The notes under the pieces are model-generated. The model ran no database searches. It was given only the letters and a program-made list of their open reading frames with translations, and had not been told where the DNA came from. DNA of 40,772 bases, from positions 1 to 40,772 of the forward strand of contig JAEDMJ010000016.1 of assembly GCA_016303065.1 (NCBI GenBank). Reading direction: 5' to 3'. A program made the position numbers and the translations under genes. The stretch comes from Clostridiales bacterium. GTDB lineage: Bacteria; Bacillota; Clostridia; Oscillospirales; QAMX01. Positions 15,692-23,392 of this stretch are shown in pieces; position 1 is the stretch's first letter, and every line of letters begins with the position of its first letter.

Positions 15692-16528
15692 CTATCTTTT
15701 CGGGAGAATGACGGTTATGGTTATGCTGTCTTCGGTGTCGCGGCGCTCCATGCGCGCGCTGATCCCTCCGCTGTTTGCCGTTGCGACGGCCGCCTTGATG
15801 GAGTTGACAAGAACGCGGGCGTCGTGCAGAATTATTTTTCTTTCTTTTGCTGCGGGAGCCTCCGCCGGAGCTGACGGCGCGAGCAGCGAGTCAACATAGC
15901 GTTCGGTTTCGCTGACGGACATTTTGTTTTTATGTATCACGTCGATTGCGGAAAGCACCGAATCCCTGTCTCCGAGGCGAAGAAGCGCGCGGGCGTGCCT
16001 TTCGGTAAGCCCGGAAGAGCGGATCTTTGCGACGCAGTCCCCGTCCAGCCGCAAAAGTCTCAGCTTGTTTGCCACGGCCGACTGGCTTTTGCCTATTTTT
16101 GCGGCGGCCTCCTCCTGCGTCAGGCCATAGGTCAGGATCAGCCGCGAAAGCCCTGCGGCTTCCTCAAAACAGTCCAGATCCCTCCTCTGCAGATTTTCCA
16201 CAAGGGACATATATGCGGCTTTTTCTCCGTCGGCGCTGCTGATTATGCAGGGAACGTGGCTGAGTCCGGCCATTGCCGCGGCGCGGAGCCGCCGCTCTCC
16301 CGCGATCAGCTGGAAGCCGCCGTGGGTCTTCCGGACAAGAAGCGGAGACATGACGCCGAATTCGCGTATGCTTTCGGAGAGCTCCCGCAGGCGGTCCGGC
16401 TCAAAGATCTTTCTGGCCTGAAACGGGTCGGGTTCTATGTCCTTTATGCTGAGCATCCAGATCCGTTCAGACTCGCCGGAGGGCCTGACATAGGGTCTTG
16501 GCGCGGACATTGAATCCTGGTTGTTCAT
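15692..16528 (-). CDS. ParB/Noc-like DNA-binding protein
   Basis: A 278-residue ParB/Spo0J/Noc family protein. The CTP-binding N-terminal domain has LIAGERRLRAA and the motif VENLQRRDLDCFEEA. The central helix-turn-helix is LTQEEAAAKIGKSQSAVANKLRLL, followed by GLTERHARALLRL. The C-terminus is short. The start at 16528 has GGGG 6 nt upstream. No ParA gene or canonical parS site is in view, so it may be a Noc-type or second ParB copy acting elsewhere on the chromosome. Confidence 0.9.
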   Translation of the reverse strand: MNNQDSMSAPRPYVRPSGESERIWMLSIKDIEPDPFQARKIFEPDRLRELSESIREFGVMSPLLVRKTHGGFQLIAGERRLRAAAMAGLSHVPCIISSADGEKAAYMSLVENLQRRDLDCFEEAAGLSRLILTYGLTQEEAAAKIGKSQSAVANKLRLLRLDGDCVAKIRSSGLTERHARALLRLGDRDSVLSAIDVIHKNKMSVSETERYVDSLLAPSAPAEAPAAKERKIILHDARVLVNSIKAAVATANSGGISARMERRDTEDSITITVILPKR

Positions 16529-16562
16529 GTTTATCCCCTTTCCATGCGGTTTATGTGTTTTA

Positions 16563-16599
16563 TATACGAAAGTATACATAAATTAACGGCATATGTAAA
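16563..16599 (-). promoter_or_regulatory. ParB-like gene promoter with inverted repeat on the -10 box
   Basis: TTTACA (16599-16594), 17-nt spacer, TATACT (16576-16571). The inverted repeat TATAC-GAAA-GTATA (16563-16576) overlaps the -10 box and the start site, a position suited to repression. Confidence 0.75.
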
Positions 16600-16654
16600 G
16601 AAAAACAAAATTCTGTAATTCGACACAATATCTTTTTTTACTACCCCAAATGAC

Positions 16655-16687
16655 AAAAAGACAGCGAAAGCGTTCGCTTTCGCTGTC
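16655..16687 (-). terminator. Terminator of the ArsP_2-flavoprotein operon
   Basis: A perfect 13-bp stem GACAGCGAAAGCG/CGCTTTCGCTGTC (16660-16672, 16675-16687). It is followed on the minus strand by TTTTTGTCATTT. Confidence 0.88.
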
Positions 16688-16725
16688 GGTATATGTCGAA
16701 AACTTTCCGGGCAGGGGTTCAAAAG

Positions 16726-18072
16726 TCAAAAGGAGCTCTGACCTGTGACTATGAGCCGGACGCCCAGGTCCGGAAGCTCGTCTCCGGCGGAATAGCTTTT
16801 TCCGGGAAGAACCTTCCCGGAGAGCCGGCGGGCCAGAGGAAGAAGGTCTTTCACGGGAACGGGAGAAGCGCTTCGGACCGAGACGGCTCTGCCGGAAGCG
16901 GAGGGAAGGGACGCTGTAAATGTGCGCATTGGGGAGGTTTGTTCGGCACGGGCAAACTCGGCGCCGCGCGGGCAGAAATTTCCCGAAAAGACTCCGTCCC
17001 CGCTGCATTGAACGGTGCATCCCCGGGGACACAGCGTACAGGTCACAGCTCCCGGAGCGGGAAATCCCGTGGGAAGGGAGCGGCTTTTTTCGGGGATCAC
17101 AGCGTCCGGGGGCAGACCGAGGGCGAATCGGGCGGCGTTGCGTCCTGCGGCTTCGCCGCATTCGGAGACGAAATCCGCAAGCTGTTCGACCTTTCGGCAG
17201 TTCCCGCACGAGAAAATACCGGGGACGGCCGTTGAGAGATACCTGTCGGTTTGTGCGCCGGTGAAAAGACCGGCTCCGCGCAGAAGTTCCGTTTCGGGGA
17301 TGAGTCCGACCGAGAGCACAAGAGTGTCGCAGGGGACGGTGCGCTCCGTTCCGGGGATGGGGCGCATGGCTTCGTCTGCGGAGCAGAGCTCAACTCCCTC
17401 CACGCGCTTTGCGCCGATAATGCGCCCGACGGTGGTGCGGGTCAGTAGCGGAATGCCGAAGTCCGCGGCGCACTGGGCGACATTCCGGGCCAGACCGGAG
17501 GGTTCTGGGCCGGCCTCGGCAATCGCGGCGACGGTCGTTCCGCAGAGGGTAAGTCGCCTTGCGGCAATGAGTCCGACGTCTCCGGAGCCCAGAATGACCG
17601 CTCTGCGGCCGATTTTCAAATTCATGAGGTTCAGCATTTCCTGAACGGTTCCGGCAGTGAAAACTCCGGCCGGACGGCTTCCGGGGATCATAAGCGCGCC
17701 GCGGGTGCGTTCGCGGCAGCCGGAGGCCCAAACCACGGCTTTGGCCCGGATGTGAAAATATCCGCTGCGGCTGACTGCGTAAAGCTGGCGTTCGGCGTTC
17801 AGCTCCGTGACGGTGCAGCCGAACATGAGCTCCGCCCCGGCAGACGCCGCTTCGTTTGCTGCGAGGGCGGCATATTCCGGACCGGTGAGCGCCTTTCCGT
17901 AGCGGTAGAGGCCGAAACCGTCGTGTATGCACTGGCGGAGGATTCCGCCGGGAGCGGGATTTCTTTCAAGGGCGACAACGCGTTTTGCTCCGGATTTTTT
18001 GGCTTGTGCAGCGGCGGCGAGCCCCGCCGGCCCTGCGCCGATGACGGCAACGTCGGCAAAAACGGTTTTCAT
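16726..18072 (-). CDS. GlpB-like FAD/NAD(P) oxidoreductase fused to DUF1667
   Basis: A 448-residue flavoprotein. Residues ~1-330 are a pyridine-nucleotide-disulfide-type fold with VIGAGPAGLAAA (FAD) and ILGSGDVGLIAA (NAD(P)) and the terminal VPGIFSCGNC. Residues ~345-448 match DUF1667, with CTLCPRGCTVQC followed by NFCPRG, a four-Cys set that may bind an Fe-S cluster or metal. In many Clostridia the oxidoreductase and DUF1667 protein are separate neighbours beside a GlpA homologue; here they are one chain. The start at 18072 makes an ATGA overlap with the GlpA-like stop. The substrate (glycerol 3-phosphate or another hydroxy acid) is not proven. Confidence 0.85.
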   Translation of the reverse strand: MKTVFADVAVIGAGPAGLAAAAQAKKSGAKRVVALERNPAPGGILRQCIHDGFGLYRYGKALTGPEYAALAANEAASAGAELMFGCTVTELNAERQLYAVSRSGYFHIRAKAVVWASGCRERTRGALMIPGSRPAGVFTAGTVQEMLNLMNLKIGRRAVILGSGDVGLIAARRLTLCGTTVAAIAEAGPEPSGLARNVAQCAADFGIPLLTRTTVGRIIGAKRVEGVELCSADEAMRPIPGTERTVPCDTLVLSVGLIPETELLRGAGLFTGAQTDRYLSTAVPGIFSCGNCRKVEQLADFVSECGEAAGRNAARFALGLPPDAVIPEKSRSLPTGFPAPGAVTCTLCPRGCTVQCSGDGVFSGNFCPRGAEFARAEQTSPMRTFTASLPSASGRAVSVRSASPVPVKDLLPLARRLSGKVLPGKSYSAGDELPDLGVRLIVTGQSSF

Positions 18073-19526
18073 TCGTGTTTGGCTCCTTTGCAAAACAGCT
18101 CCGAGCCGGGACCGCGGAGCGTTATCTCTTCCGGTCGCATACCGAATTCGCGGAGCATTATGTCTGCGATCCGGGAAAGGCAGTATCCGCCCTGGCAGCG
18201 GCCGGAGCAGGCGCGGGTGCGGTATTTCACCGCTGTGACCGTTCGGACTCCGAGCGGATTTTCAAGGGCGTCGAGAATTTCGCGCCGGGTGACGTTTCTG
18301 CACCGGCAGACGACCTCGCCCCAGTCCGGGTCGGAGGCGACGAGCGCCGCGCGTTCTTCCGGGCTTTTGTCGCGGAAACGGATGGACGGCTTTCTGACCG
18401 GGTCGAAGCCGGGATTTTCTTCCAAAGGAATAAATCCTCCGACAAGATGGCATACGAGCCGGGCGATGGGCACGGAGGCGGTGAGCCCCGGAGATTCGAT
18501 CCCGATAAGGTTGACAAGTCCGGGGCAGCTCTCCTCGGCGCGGATGACAAAGTCGCGGAAACCGCCCTCGGACGGTTCCGCCTGTTTTGCGCGGATTCCG
18601 CAGTAGGAGGCGATGGGAACTCTGCCGGAAAGCCCGGGAAGGAGCTGTACGGCTTCGTCGAGAAGCTTGCGCTGTATTTCGGCGGTGGAGGCGGTGTCGT
18701 CGGGGTCTTCGATATACTCCGCGCTGGGCCCAACGAGAATGTCCCCCTCGGTCGTGGGGGTAAGGTGTACGCCGAGCCCGCCGATGCCTTTTCGTGGAGC
18801 GGGATAGACCGGAACGGAGAGAAGCTCCGGATCGCCTTCAAATATCAGGTATTCTCCGCGGCAGGGATAGATGCGATAGCCCTCTACGCCGGCAAGGGAG
18901 GAAATCCTGTCAGCGTAAAGTCCCGCACAGTTGACGAGAACCCGGGAGGAAAACTCTCCCTTTGACGTTGTCACGCGGAAAACGCCGTCTTTTCTGACAA
19001 TCGAGAGAACTTCGTTTCCGAAAAAGAACTCCGCGCCGTTTTGGACCGCGTTTTCGGCCAGTGCGACGGTGTAGAGAAAAGGGTCGAAAACACAGGTCGC
19101 CGGGGACTCCATCCCCGCGATGCCTCCGACGCCGGGAACGCGGGCGTGAAGCTCCTCCCTGCTCAAAATCCTAAGCCCGGTGCAGCCGTTGAGGCGGCCG
19201 CGGCGAATGAGTCCGCGGAGCACGTCGACATCGCTGTCGGAAAACGCCGCGAGAACTTTTCCGGTTTTCAGAAGCGGAACGCCAAGCTCCGCGCAGAGCG
19301 CCGGAAAGGCTCGGCTTCCCTCGACGCAGAGCCGGGCCATAAGACTGCCGGGGGTGTTGTTGAAGCCCGCGTGGACAACGGCGGAGTTTCGCCCGCTGGT
19401 TTGCGCGGCGACGTCGTATTCCTTTTCCAAAACAGCCGTGCGGAGCCTGTACCGGGACAGCTCCCGCGCTGCGGCGCAGCCCACAGCGCCTGCGCCGACA
19501 ATAAGCACATCGTATACAGTGTTCAT
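18069..19526 (-). CDS. GlpA-like FAD-dependent dehydrogenase with [2Fe-2S] BFD domain
   Basis: A 485-residue protein of the DAO family, close to the anaerobic glycerol-3-phosphate dehydrogenase/L-2-hydroxyglutarate oxidase group. The FAD motif VGAGAVGCAAARELS is near residue 10, followed by SGRNSAVVHAG and GIRAKQAEP. The C-terminal ~85 residues form a BFD-like [2Fe-2S] domain with CRC at the front and ACSGRCQGGYC at the back. It would pass electrons to the GlpB-like partner encoded next. It begins 5 bp after the transporter gene. No glycerol kinase is nearby, so the substrate is open. Confidence 0.87.
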   Translation of the reverse strand: MNTVYDVLIVGAGAVGCAAARELSRYRLRTAVLEKEYDVAAQTSGRNSAVVHAGFNNTPGSLMARLCVEGSRAFPALCAELGVPLLKTGKVLAAFSDSDVDVLRGLIRRGRLNGCTGLRILSREELHARVPGVGGIAGMESPATCVFDPFLYTVALAENAVQNGAEFFFGNEVLSIVRKDGVFRVTTSKGEFSSRVLVNCAGLYADRISSLAGVEGYRIYPCRGEYLIFEGDPELLSVPVYPAPRKGIGGLGVHLTPTTEGDILVGPSAEYIEDPDDTASTAEIQRKLLDEAVQLLPGLSGRVPIASYCGIRAKQAEPSEGGFRDFVIRAEESCPGLVNLIGIESPGLTASVPIARLVCHLVGGFIPLEENPGFDPVRKPSIRFRDKSPEERAALVASDPDWGEVVCRCRNVTRREILDALENPLGVRTVTAVKYRTRACSGRCQGGYCLSRIADIMLREFGMRPEEITLRGPGSELFCKGAKHE

Positions 19527-19531
19527 ATTTT

Positions 19532-20383
19532 TCAGAATATCGGCAGAAGGCCGATCAGCGACCCGAGAACAACTCCGGATACGTAGAGTATGAGGAGAGT
19601 GAGGAGGTTGTCCCTGAGGTTTTTGTTGGAACGGAAGAGAATAAGCACGCCCAGACCGGAGCTGACGAGAAGTCCGGAAAGCATCGCGCCCGCGCCGAGA
19701 GCCCCCTGGAGATAGAGCTCGGTTATAACCACGGAGGCCGCACAGTTGGGAATGAGCCCCACAAGCGCGGAAATGAGACTGCTCAAAACGGGGACGGAAG
19801 TCGCAAAGGCGGCGAGACGGTCTTCGCCGATGTATTCAACGGCGATATTGAGCGCCAGCGTCACGAGAAGGATAAACGCGCCGATCTTCAGAGTATGCCG
19901 CAGGGAGGCGCGAAGTATGCCGTCGTGCTCACAGCCGCAGTGGCTTTCTTCGCAGAGGTGGTGGATGTGACCGTGACGGGTATTTTTGGTCGGTATGAGA
20001 TCGACGGCAAAGCCGACGCCGGCGCCGACGATCAGTTTTACCGCGAGAAGCTTCAGAATGAGGCCGATCTCCGCCCCTTCGGAGACGAGAATCGGAAGCA
20101 TCTCGTCGGATGTGGAGAGAAAAACTGCGAGAAGCGTTCCGCGCGTGATGAGTCCGCCGGCATAGAGGTTGGATGTTGCGGCGGCAAATCCGCACTGGGG
20201 AAGAACGCCCAAAGCCGCGCCTAAGGCGGGGCCGAACCGGCCGGAACGGCGGATCAGCCTTTCGGTCTTCTCTCCGGCTTTGTGCTCGATGATCTCCATC
20301 AGCAGGTATGCCAGAAAGAGGAAGGGCAGAAGTTTTGCAAAATCGAGAAGCGTGTGAAGAAAAATGTGGAGCAGCTCTTCCAT
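19532..20383 (-). CDS. ArsP_2-family putative metal exporter
   Basis: A 283-residue membrane protein of the ArsP_2/putative manganese transporter family, with about eight to ten helices. Two internal repeats each hold a conserved Pro-polar site: LGVLPQCGFAAATSNLYAGG and VGLIPNCAASVVITELYLQG. A His/Cys-rich cytosolic or external loop lies between them (RHGHIHHLCEESHCGCEH), which suggests metal binding. The metal is uncertain (Mn or a heavy metal). GGAG sits 7 nt before the ATG, and a strong promoter lies at 20416-20444. It leads the operon with the two flavoproteins. Confidence 0.82.
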   Translation of the reverse strand: MEELLHIFLHTLLDFAKLLPFLFLAYLLMEIIEHKAGEKTERLIRRSGRFGPALGAALGVLPQCGFAAATSNLYAGGLITRGTLLAVFLSTSDEMLPILVSEGAEIGLILKLLAVKLIVGAGVGFAVDLIPTKNTRHGHIHHLCEESHCGCEHDGILRASLRHTLKIGAFILLVTLALNIAVEYIGEDRLAAFATSVPVLSSLISALVGLIPNCAASVVITELYLQGALGAGAMLSGLLVSSGLGVLILFRSNKNLRDNLLTLLILYVSGVVLGSLIGLLPIF

Positions 20384-20415
20384 AAATAATCTCCAAGGGA
20401 AATAAAATCAAAGAA

Positions 20416-20444
20416 ATGATATCACATTGTACCGGGATTGTCAA
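20416..20444 (-). promoter_or_regulatory. Promoter of the ArsP_2-GlpA-GlpB operon
   Basis: TTGACA (20444-20439), 17-nt spacer, TATCAT (20421-20416), about 32 nt before the ATG. Confidence 0.85.
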
Positions 20445-20462
20445 ACGCACAGGCGTCAAACC

Positions 20463-20513
20463 CGAAAATAAAACCGCGCGGAGAAAAGACGCAAAGCCCT
20501 TTTCTCCGCGCGG
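20463..20513 (-). terminator. spo0A terminator
   Basis: A perfect 15-bp stem CCGCGCGGAGAAAAG with its complement (20474-20488, 20499-20513). On the minus strand it is followed by TTTTATTTT. Confidence 0.9.
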
Positions 20514-20549
20514 GATCCGGAAGAATGCCGGTTTTGATTTTTTGAAGAT

Positions 20550-21344
20550 TTATCTTACGGAATAGAGCCTTGCTCCGGAAGAATTTTTTAGTTTAAGGGA
20601 AAGATTGTCCGAAAGCATGGCGATAAACTCCGAATTTGTCGGTTTGCCCTTTATGTTGGAGACGGTATAGCCGAAGATTTTCTGGATCTCGTCCACGTCG
20701 CCCCGGTCCCAGGCCACTTCTATGGCGTGGCGGATTGCGCGTTCGACTCTTGAGGAGGTCGTCTTGTAGGTTTTGGCAACTTCGGGATAGAGAATCTTCG
20801 TAACGGAATTTATGATTTCCGGGTCGCGGACGGATAACATGATCGCCTCCCGGAGATACTGATATCCCTTGATATGGGCGGGAACGCCGATATCGTGCAG
20901 AAGTTCGGTGATATCGGCCAAAAGGTCGTGGGCGTATTCCGCGCCGCAGGCACGGTCTTCGGCCGCGGTGCGGACGATCTGGAGAAGCTGGTTTCTCGGA
21001 ACGGGCTTGAGGAAGAAATAGCTGATGGAAGACGCCGCGACCTCGCGCATTACGATGGGGTTTGCAAAATCCGAGAGCATGACGACCGCGGGCATTGCGC
21101 TTCCGAGCTTGTCCGAAAGCTCGCGGACGGTTGAAAATCCGTCAAGCTCCGGAAGAAGAACATCCGTCACGAGAACGTCGGGTTTGAGCTTCAGAACCTC
21201 CGCTGCCGTTTCGGTGCCGGTTCCGGCGCTTCCGACAAGCTGGATGCCGTCGTCCGATGTGAGAAGCTCCGAAATGACGGCCCGTGAGTCCGGATTGCTG
21301 TCCGCGACGAAAACGGAAATTGCGCCGTTGAGTTTTGTTGACAT
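20550..21344 (-). CDS. spo0A: Sporulation master regulator Spo0A
   Basis: A 264-residue response regulator. The receiver domain (~8-125) carries phospho-acceptor D61 in LVTDVLLPELDGF and Lys in YFFLKPV. The Spo0A-specific DNA-binding domain (~145-264) includes GVPAHIKGYQYLREAI and the recognition helix region SSRVERAIRHAIEVAW. In the acidic pocket only one Asp is present (VADSN, D15-S16) where B. subtilis Spo0A has VADDN. Phosphorylated Spo0A launches sporulation by binding TTGTCGAA-type boxes. GGAGG is 8 nt before the start. The gene lies 93 bp after spoIVB, a conserved order in spore formers. Confidence 0.97.
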   Translation of the reverse strand: MSTKLNGAISVFVADSNPDSRAVISELLTSDDGIQLVGSAGTGTETAAEVLKLKPDVLVTDVLLPELDGFSTVRELSDKLGSAMPAVVMLSDFANPIVMREVAASSISYFFLKPVPRNQLLQIVRTAAEDRACGAEYAHDLLADITELLHDIGVPAHIKGYQYLREAIMLSVRDPEIINSVTKILYPEVAKTYKTTSSRVERAIRHAIEVAWDRGDVDEIQKIFGYTVSNIKGKPTNSEFIAMLSDNLSLKLKNSSGARLYSVR

Positions 21345-21385
21345 TTGAAAAACCTCCGCCTTTTTCTGTTATGTATTTTTTGTGC

Positions 21386-21425
21386 GCGCATGTTCCCCGC
21401 CGCAGCGAAAGCGGAGAACATGCGC
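21386..21425 (-). other. GC-rich hairpin between spoIVB and spo0A
   Basis: A 10-bp perfect arm pair GCGCATGTTC/GAACATGCGC (21386-21395, 21416-21425) with a further inner CCGC/GCGG pairing. It lies 12 bp past the spoIVB stop. No T run follows on either strand, so it is not a classical terminator; it may be a processing or stability element on a spoIVB-spo0A transcript. Confidence 0.45.
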
Positions 21426-21437
21426 AAAACTCCCCTT

Positions 21438-22502
21438 TTATGCCGCTGCGAAAGCTGCGGAAACTCCGGCCGACGCGTTGAGCATATTGCCGATCAGTAT
21501 TCCGTAGCCGCAGGTGGGGTCGTTGACGAGAACGTGGGTGACTGCGCCGACGATGCATCCGTTTTGGATTATCGGGCTGCCGCTCATTCCCTGAACGATG
21601 CCGCCTGTTGCCTCTAATAATACAGGGTCAATCACGCGAATAAAGAAGTTTTTTGTCGAACGCTCAAAATTTACCGTTTTAACAATTTCGATCTCATACT
21701 GCCTCACCTCGCCGCCGGAGATGTTCGACAGTATATATGCTCTGCCCTTTTCCGCGGAATTTTTCACGGGAAGCGCATTTCCGCAGAGCAGCTCGGGATA
21801 GAGCTCGGAAGAGTCCAGAGTTCCGAAAAGACCGCAGTCGGTGTTTCCGGCAAGGCGACCGCAGTCGTTTTCAGAGTCGAAAACTCCCAGCAGCTCTCCG
21901 GGCTCTCCGGAAATTCCCTTCTGAACGCCGATTACGCTGGACGGGACAAGGCATCCCGAACCGAGATGGACGAGCATTCCGGTGTTTCCGTCGCAGATCC
22001 CGTGGCCCAGAGCGCCGAAGGTCTGGGTTTCGGGATCGTAATAGGTCAGAGTTCCGATGCCCGCCATGCTGTCCCGTACCGATGCGCCGATGCGGACGTT
22101 TCCGCCGGGGTCGGCTTCCGGAACCACTGTGACGGAAATTTCGCCGTCGCCGCGGAGAATTTCCAGCGCGGTTTCTTTTCCTGCGCGCCCGGAAAGCGCC
22201 GACTGCAGTCCGTCCGTGGTCGTGACCTTCTGATTCTCCACGGAGAGGATTACGTCTCCGACGCAGATCCCGGCGTCCTTTGCCGGACAAACGGCGCCCC
22301 GGGGCGTATCAAAGGGCGAGAGACCGAGAACGATAACTCCGTCGGCATAAAGCTTTATTCCCACCGTCCGCCCGACGGGAACAAGGCTTTCCGGAGAGTA
22401 TGCGGCGGATGTCGGAACGGCCGCAAACGTGAAAATCATTGCCGCGGATACCGCAAAAATCAATATGCGGCGTCCGGGTTTCGACAAAATTTGTTTTTTC
22501 AA
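21438..22502 (-). CDS. spoIVB: SpoIVB serine peptidase (stage IV sporulation)
   Basis: An exported S55-family serine peptidase of 354 residues. A membrane anchor occupies ~13-32, followed by a PDZ domain (~40-120: LGLSPFDTPRG, AGICVGDVILSVENQKV) and the peptidase domain. The catalytic His is in ALGHGICD and the Ser in GMSGSPII. In B. subtilis it is released into the intermembrane space of the forespore and triggers SpoIVFB and thus sigma-K. The start is TTG: GGAGG ends 6 nt before TTG at 22502, while another in-frame TTG at 22505 is only 3 nt away; no ATG or GTG fits. The start lies inside the inverted repeat at 22480-22525. Confidence 0.95.
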   Translation of the reverse strand: MKKQILSKPGRRILIFAVSAAMIFTFAAVPTSAAYSPESLVPVGRTVGIKLYADGVIVLGLSPFDTPRGAVCPAKDAGICVGDVILSVENQKVTTTDGLQSALSGRAGKETALEILRGDGEISVTVVPEADPGGNVRIGASVRDSMAGIGTLTYYDPETQTFGALGHGICDGNTGMLVHLGSGCLVPSSVIGVQKGISGEPGELLGVFDSENDCGRLAGNTDCGLFGTLDSSELYPELLCGNALPVKNSAEKGRAYILSNISGGEVRQYEIEIVKTVNFERSTKNFFIRVIDPVLLEATGGIVQGMSGSPIIQNGCIVGAVTHVLVNDPTCGYGILIGNMLNASAGVSAAFAAA

Positions 22503-22525
22503 CAAATCCCTCCCTTTTTGTCGAA
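22480..22525. promoter_or_regulatory. Paired 0A-box inverted repeat around the spoIVB start
   Basis: TTCGACAAAA (22480-22489) and TTTTGTCGAA (22516-22525) form a perfect 10-bp inverted repeat. Each arm contains the Spo0A-box core TTGTCGAA. A nested 7-bp pair ATTTGTT/AACAAAT (22489-22495, 22501-22507) closes a 5-nt loop. In RNA the SD GGGAGGG would sit in a bulge and the TTG start within the stem. It could be a Spo0A operator, an RNA switch, or both. Confidence 0.6.
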
Positions 22526-22650
22526 TGCGGTTCTTGTGACCGCCAGCTTATTATTGACTGCTCAGGCGGCCGAAATGAGTCCGGAAGCCAAAGCAATGTT
22601 TGGCGCAATTGGTCTTACAATGAATTAAATCCAGAAAAATAAAATCACTG

Positions 22651-22679
22651 TTGCATTTGCTTCCGGCTTCAATTATAAT
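22651..22679 (+). promoter_or_regulatory. Promoter of the corrinoid protein gene
   Basis: TTGCAT (22651-22656), 17-nt spacer, TATAAT (22674-22679), 51 nt before the ATG. Confidence 0.8.
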
Positions 22680-22730
22680 AGGGAGGTGCATAATGTGCGT
22701 TTCACGCATGGACAAAGGAGATGGATCTGA

Positions 22731-23372
22731 ATGAGCGTATTGACTGATATCAGCGAAGCCCTCCAGAAGGGAAAGGCAAAGATTGTATCCCAGCTTGTGA
22801 CTCAGGCTCTTGATGAAGGAATTGCTCCGGGAGAGATTCTGAACAACGGTTTGCTTGCGGGAATGAGCGTTATCGGAGAAAAATTCCAGAAAAATGAAGT
22901 TTTTGTTCCGGAGGTTCTCATTGCGGCCCGTGCAATGAATGCGGGAACGGCGATTTTGAAGCCGAAGCTTGCCGCCGAAGGCGTCGAGCCCCTTGGACGC
23001 GTTTGTATCGGAACGGTTGAGGGGGACCTCCACGACATCGGCAAGAACCTTGTCAAGATGATGCTTGAAGGCAAAGGCATTGAAGTTGTGGACCTCGGCA
23101 TTGACGTTTCTGCGGAAAAATTTGTCGACACCGCCATCGAGCAGAACTGTTCGGTGATATGCTGCTCCGCTCTTCTGACAACGACGATGAACGTCATGAA
23201 GGACATTGTGGAAAAGGCGAAGGAAAAAGGCGTTCGCGACAAGGTGAAGATCATGGTTGGCGGCGCACCCGTGACCCAGAGCTTCTGCGACTCCATCGGA
23301 GCGGACGCATATACCTCCGACGCGGCTTCCGCGGCGGACAAAGCGGCGGAATTCCTCGCCGCGATGAAGTAA
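22731..23372 (+). CDS. Methyltransferase-type corrinoid (B12-binding) protein
   Basis: A 213-residue MtbC/MtmC-type corrinoid protein. Residues ~1-88 form the helical cap (NNGLLAGMSVIGEKF, VFVPEVLIAARAM). Residues ~90-213 are the B12 Rossmann domain with EGDLHDIGKNLV, giving D99-x-H101-x2-G104 with His101 as the lower cobalt ligand, followed by GGAPVT. It carries methyl groups between a substrate-specific methyltransferase and an acceptor. Neither methyltransferase is in this window, so the substrate (methylamine, glycine betaine or a methoxy compound) cannot be named. AAAGGAG is 10 nt upstream of the ATG. Confidence 0.93.
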   Translation: MSVLTDISEALQKGKAKIVSQLVTQALDEGIAPGEILNNGLLAGMSVIGEKFQKNEVFVPEVLIAARAMNAGTAILKPKLAAEGVEPLGRVCIGTVEGDLHDIGKNLVKMMLEGKGIEVVDLGIDVSAEKFVDTAIEQNCSVICCSALLTTTMNVMKDIVEKAKEKGVRDKVKIMVGGAPVTQSFCDSIGADAYTSDAASAADKAAEFLAAMK

Positions 23373-23392
23373 AAGCTTCTGAAAACGAAAAG

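Noticed and set aside
16694..16700. TGTCGAA as a Spo0A box
   Set aside because: It is a single core word downstream of a stop codon and beside a terminator, with no promoter to regulate; such 7-mers occur by chance several times in 40 kb.
16801..16820. CCGGGAA-N5-TTCCCGG inverted repeat as a Noc-binding site
   Set aside because: The spacing differs from the ATTTCCCGGGAAAT site, and it lies in the coding end of the flavoprotein gene; one imperfect site is no evidence.
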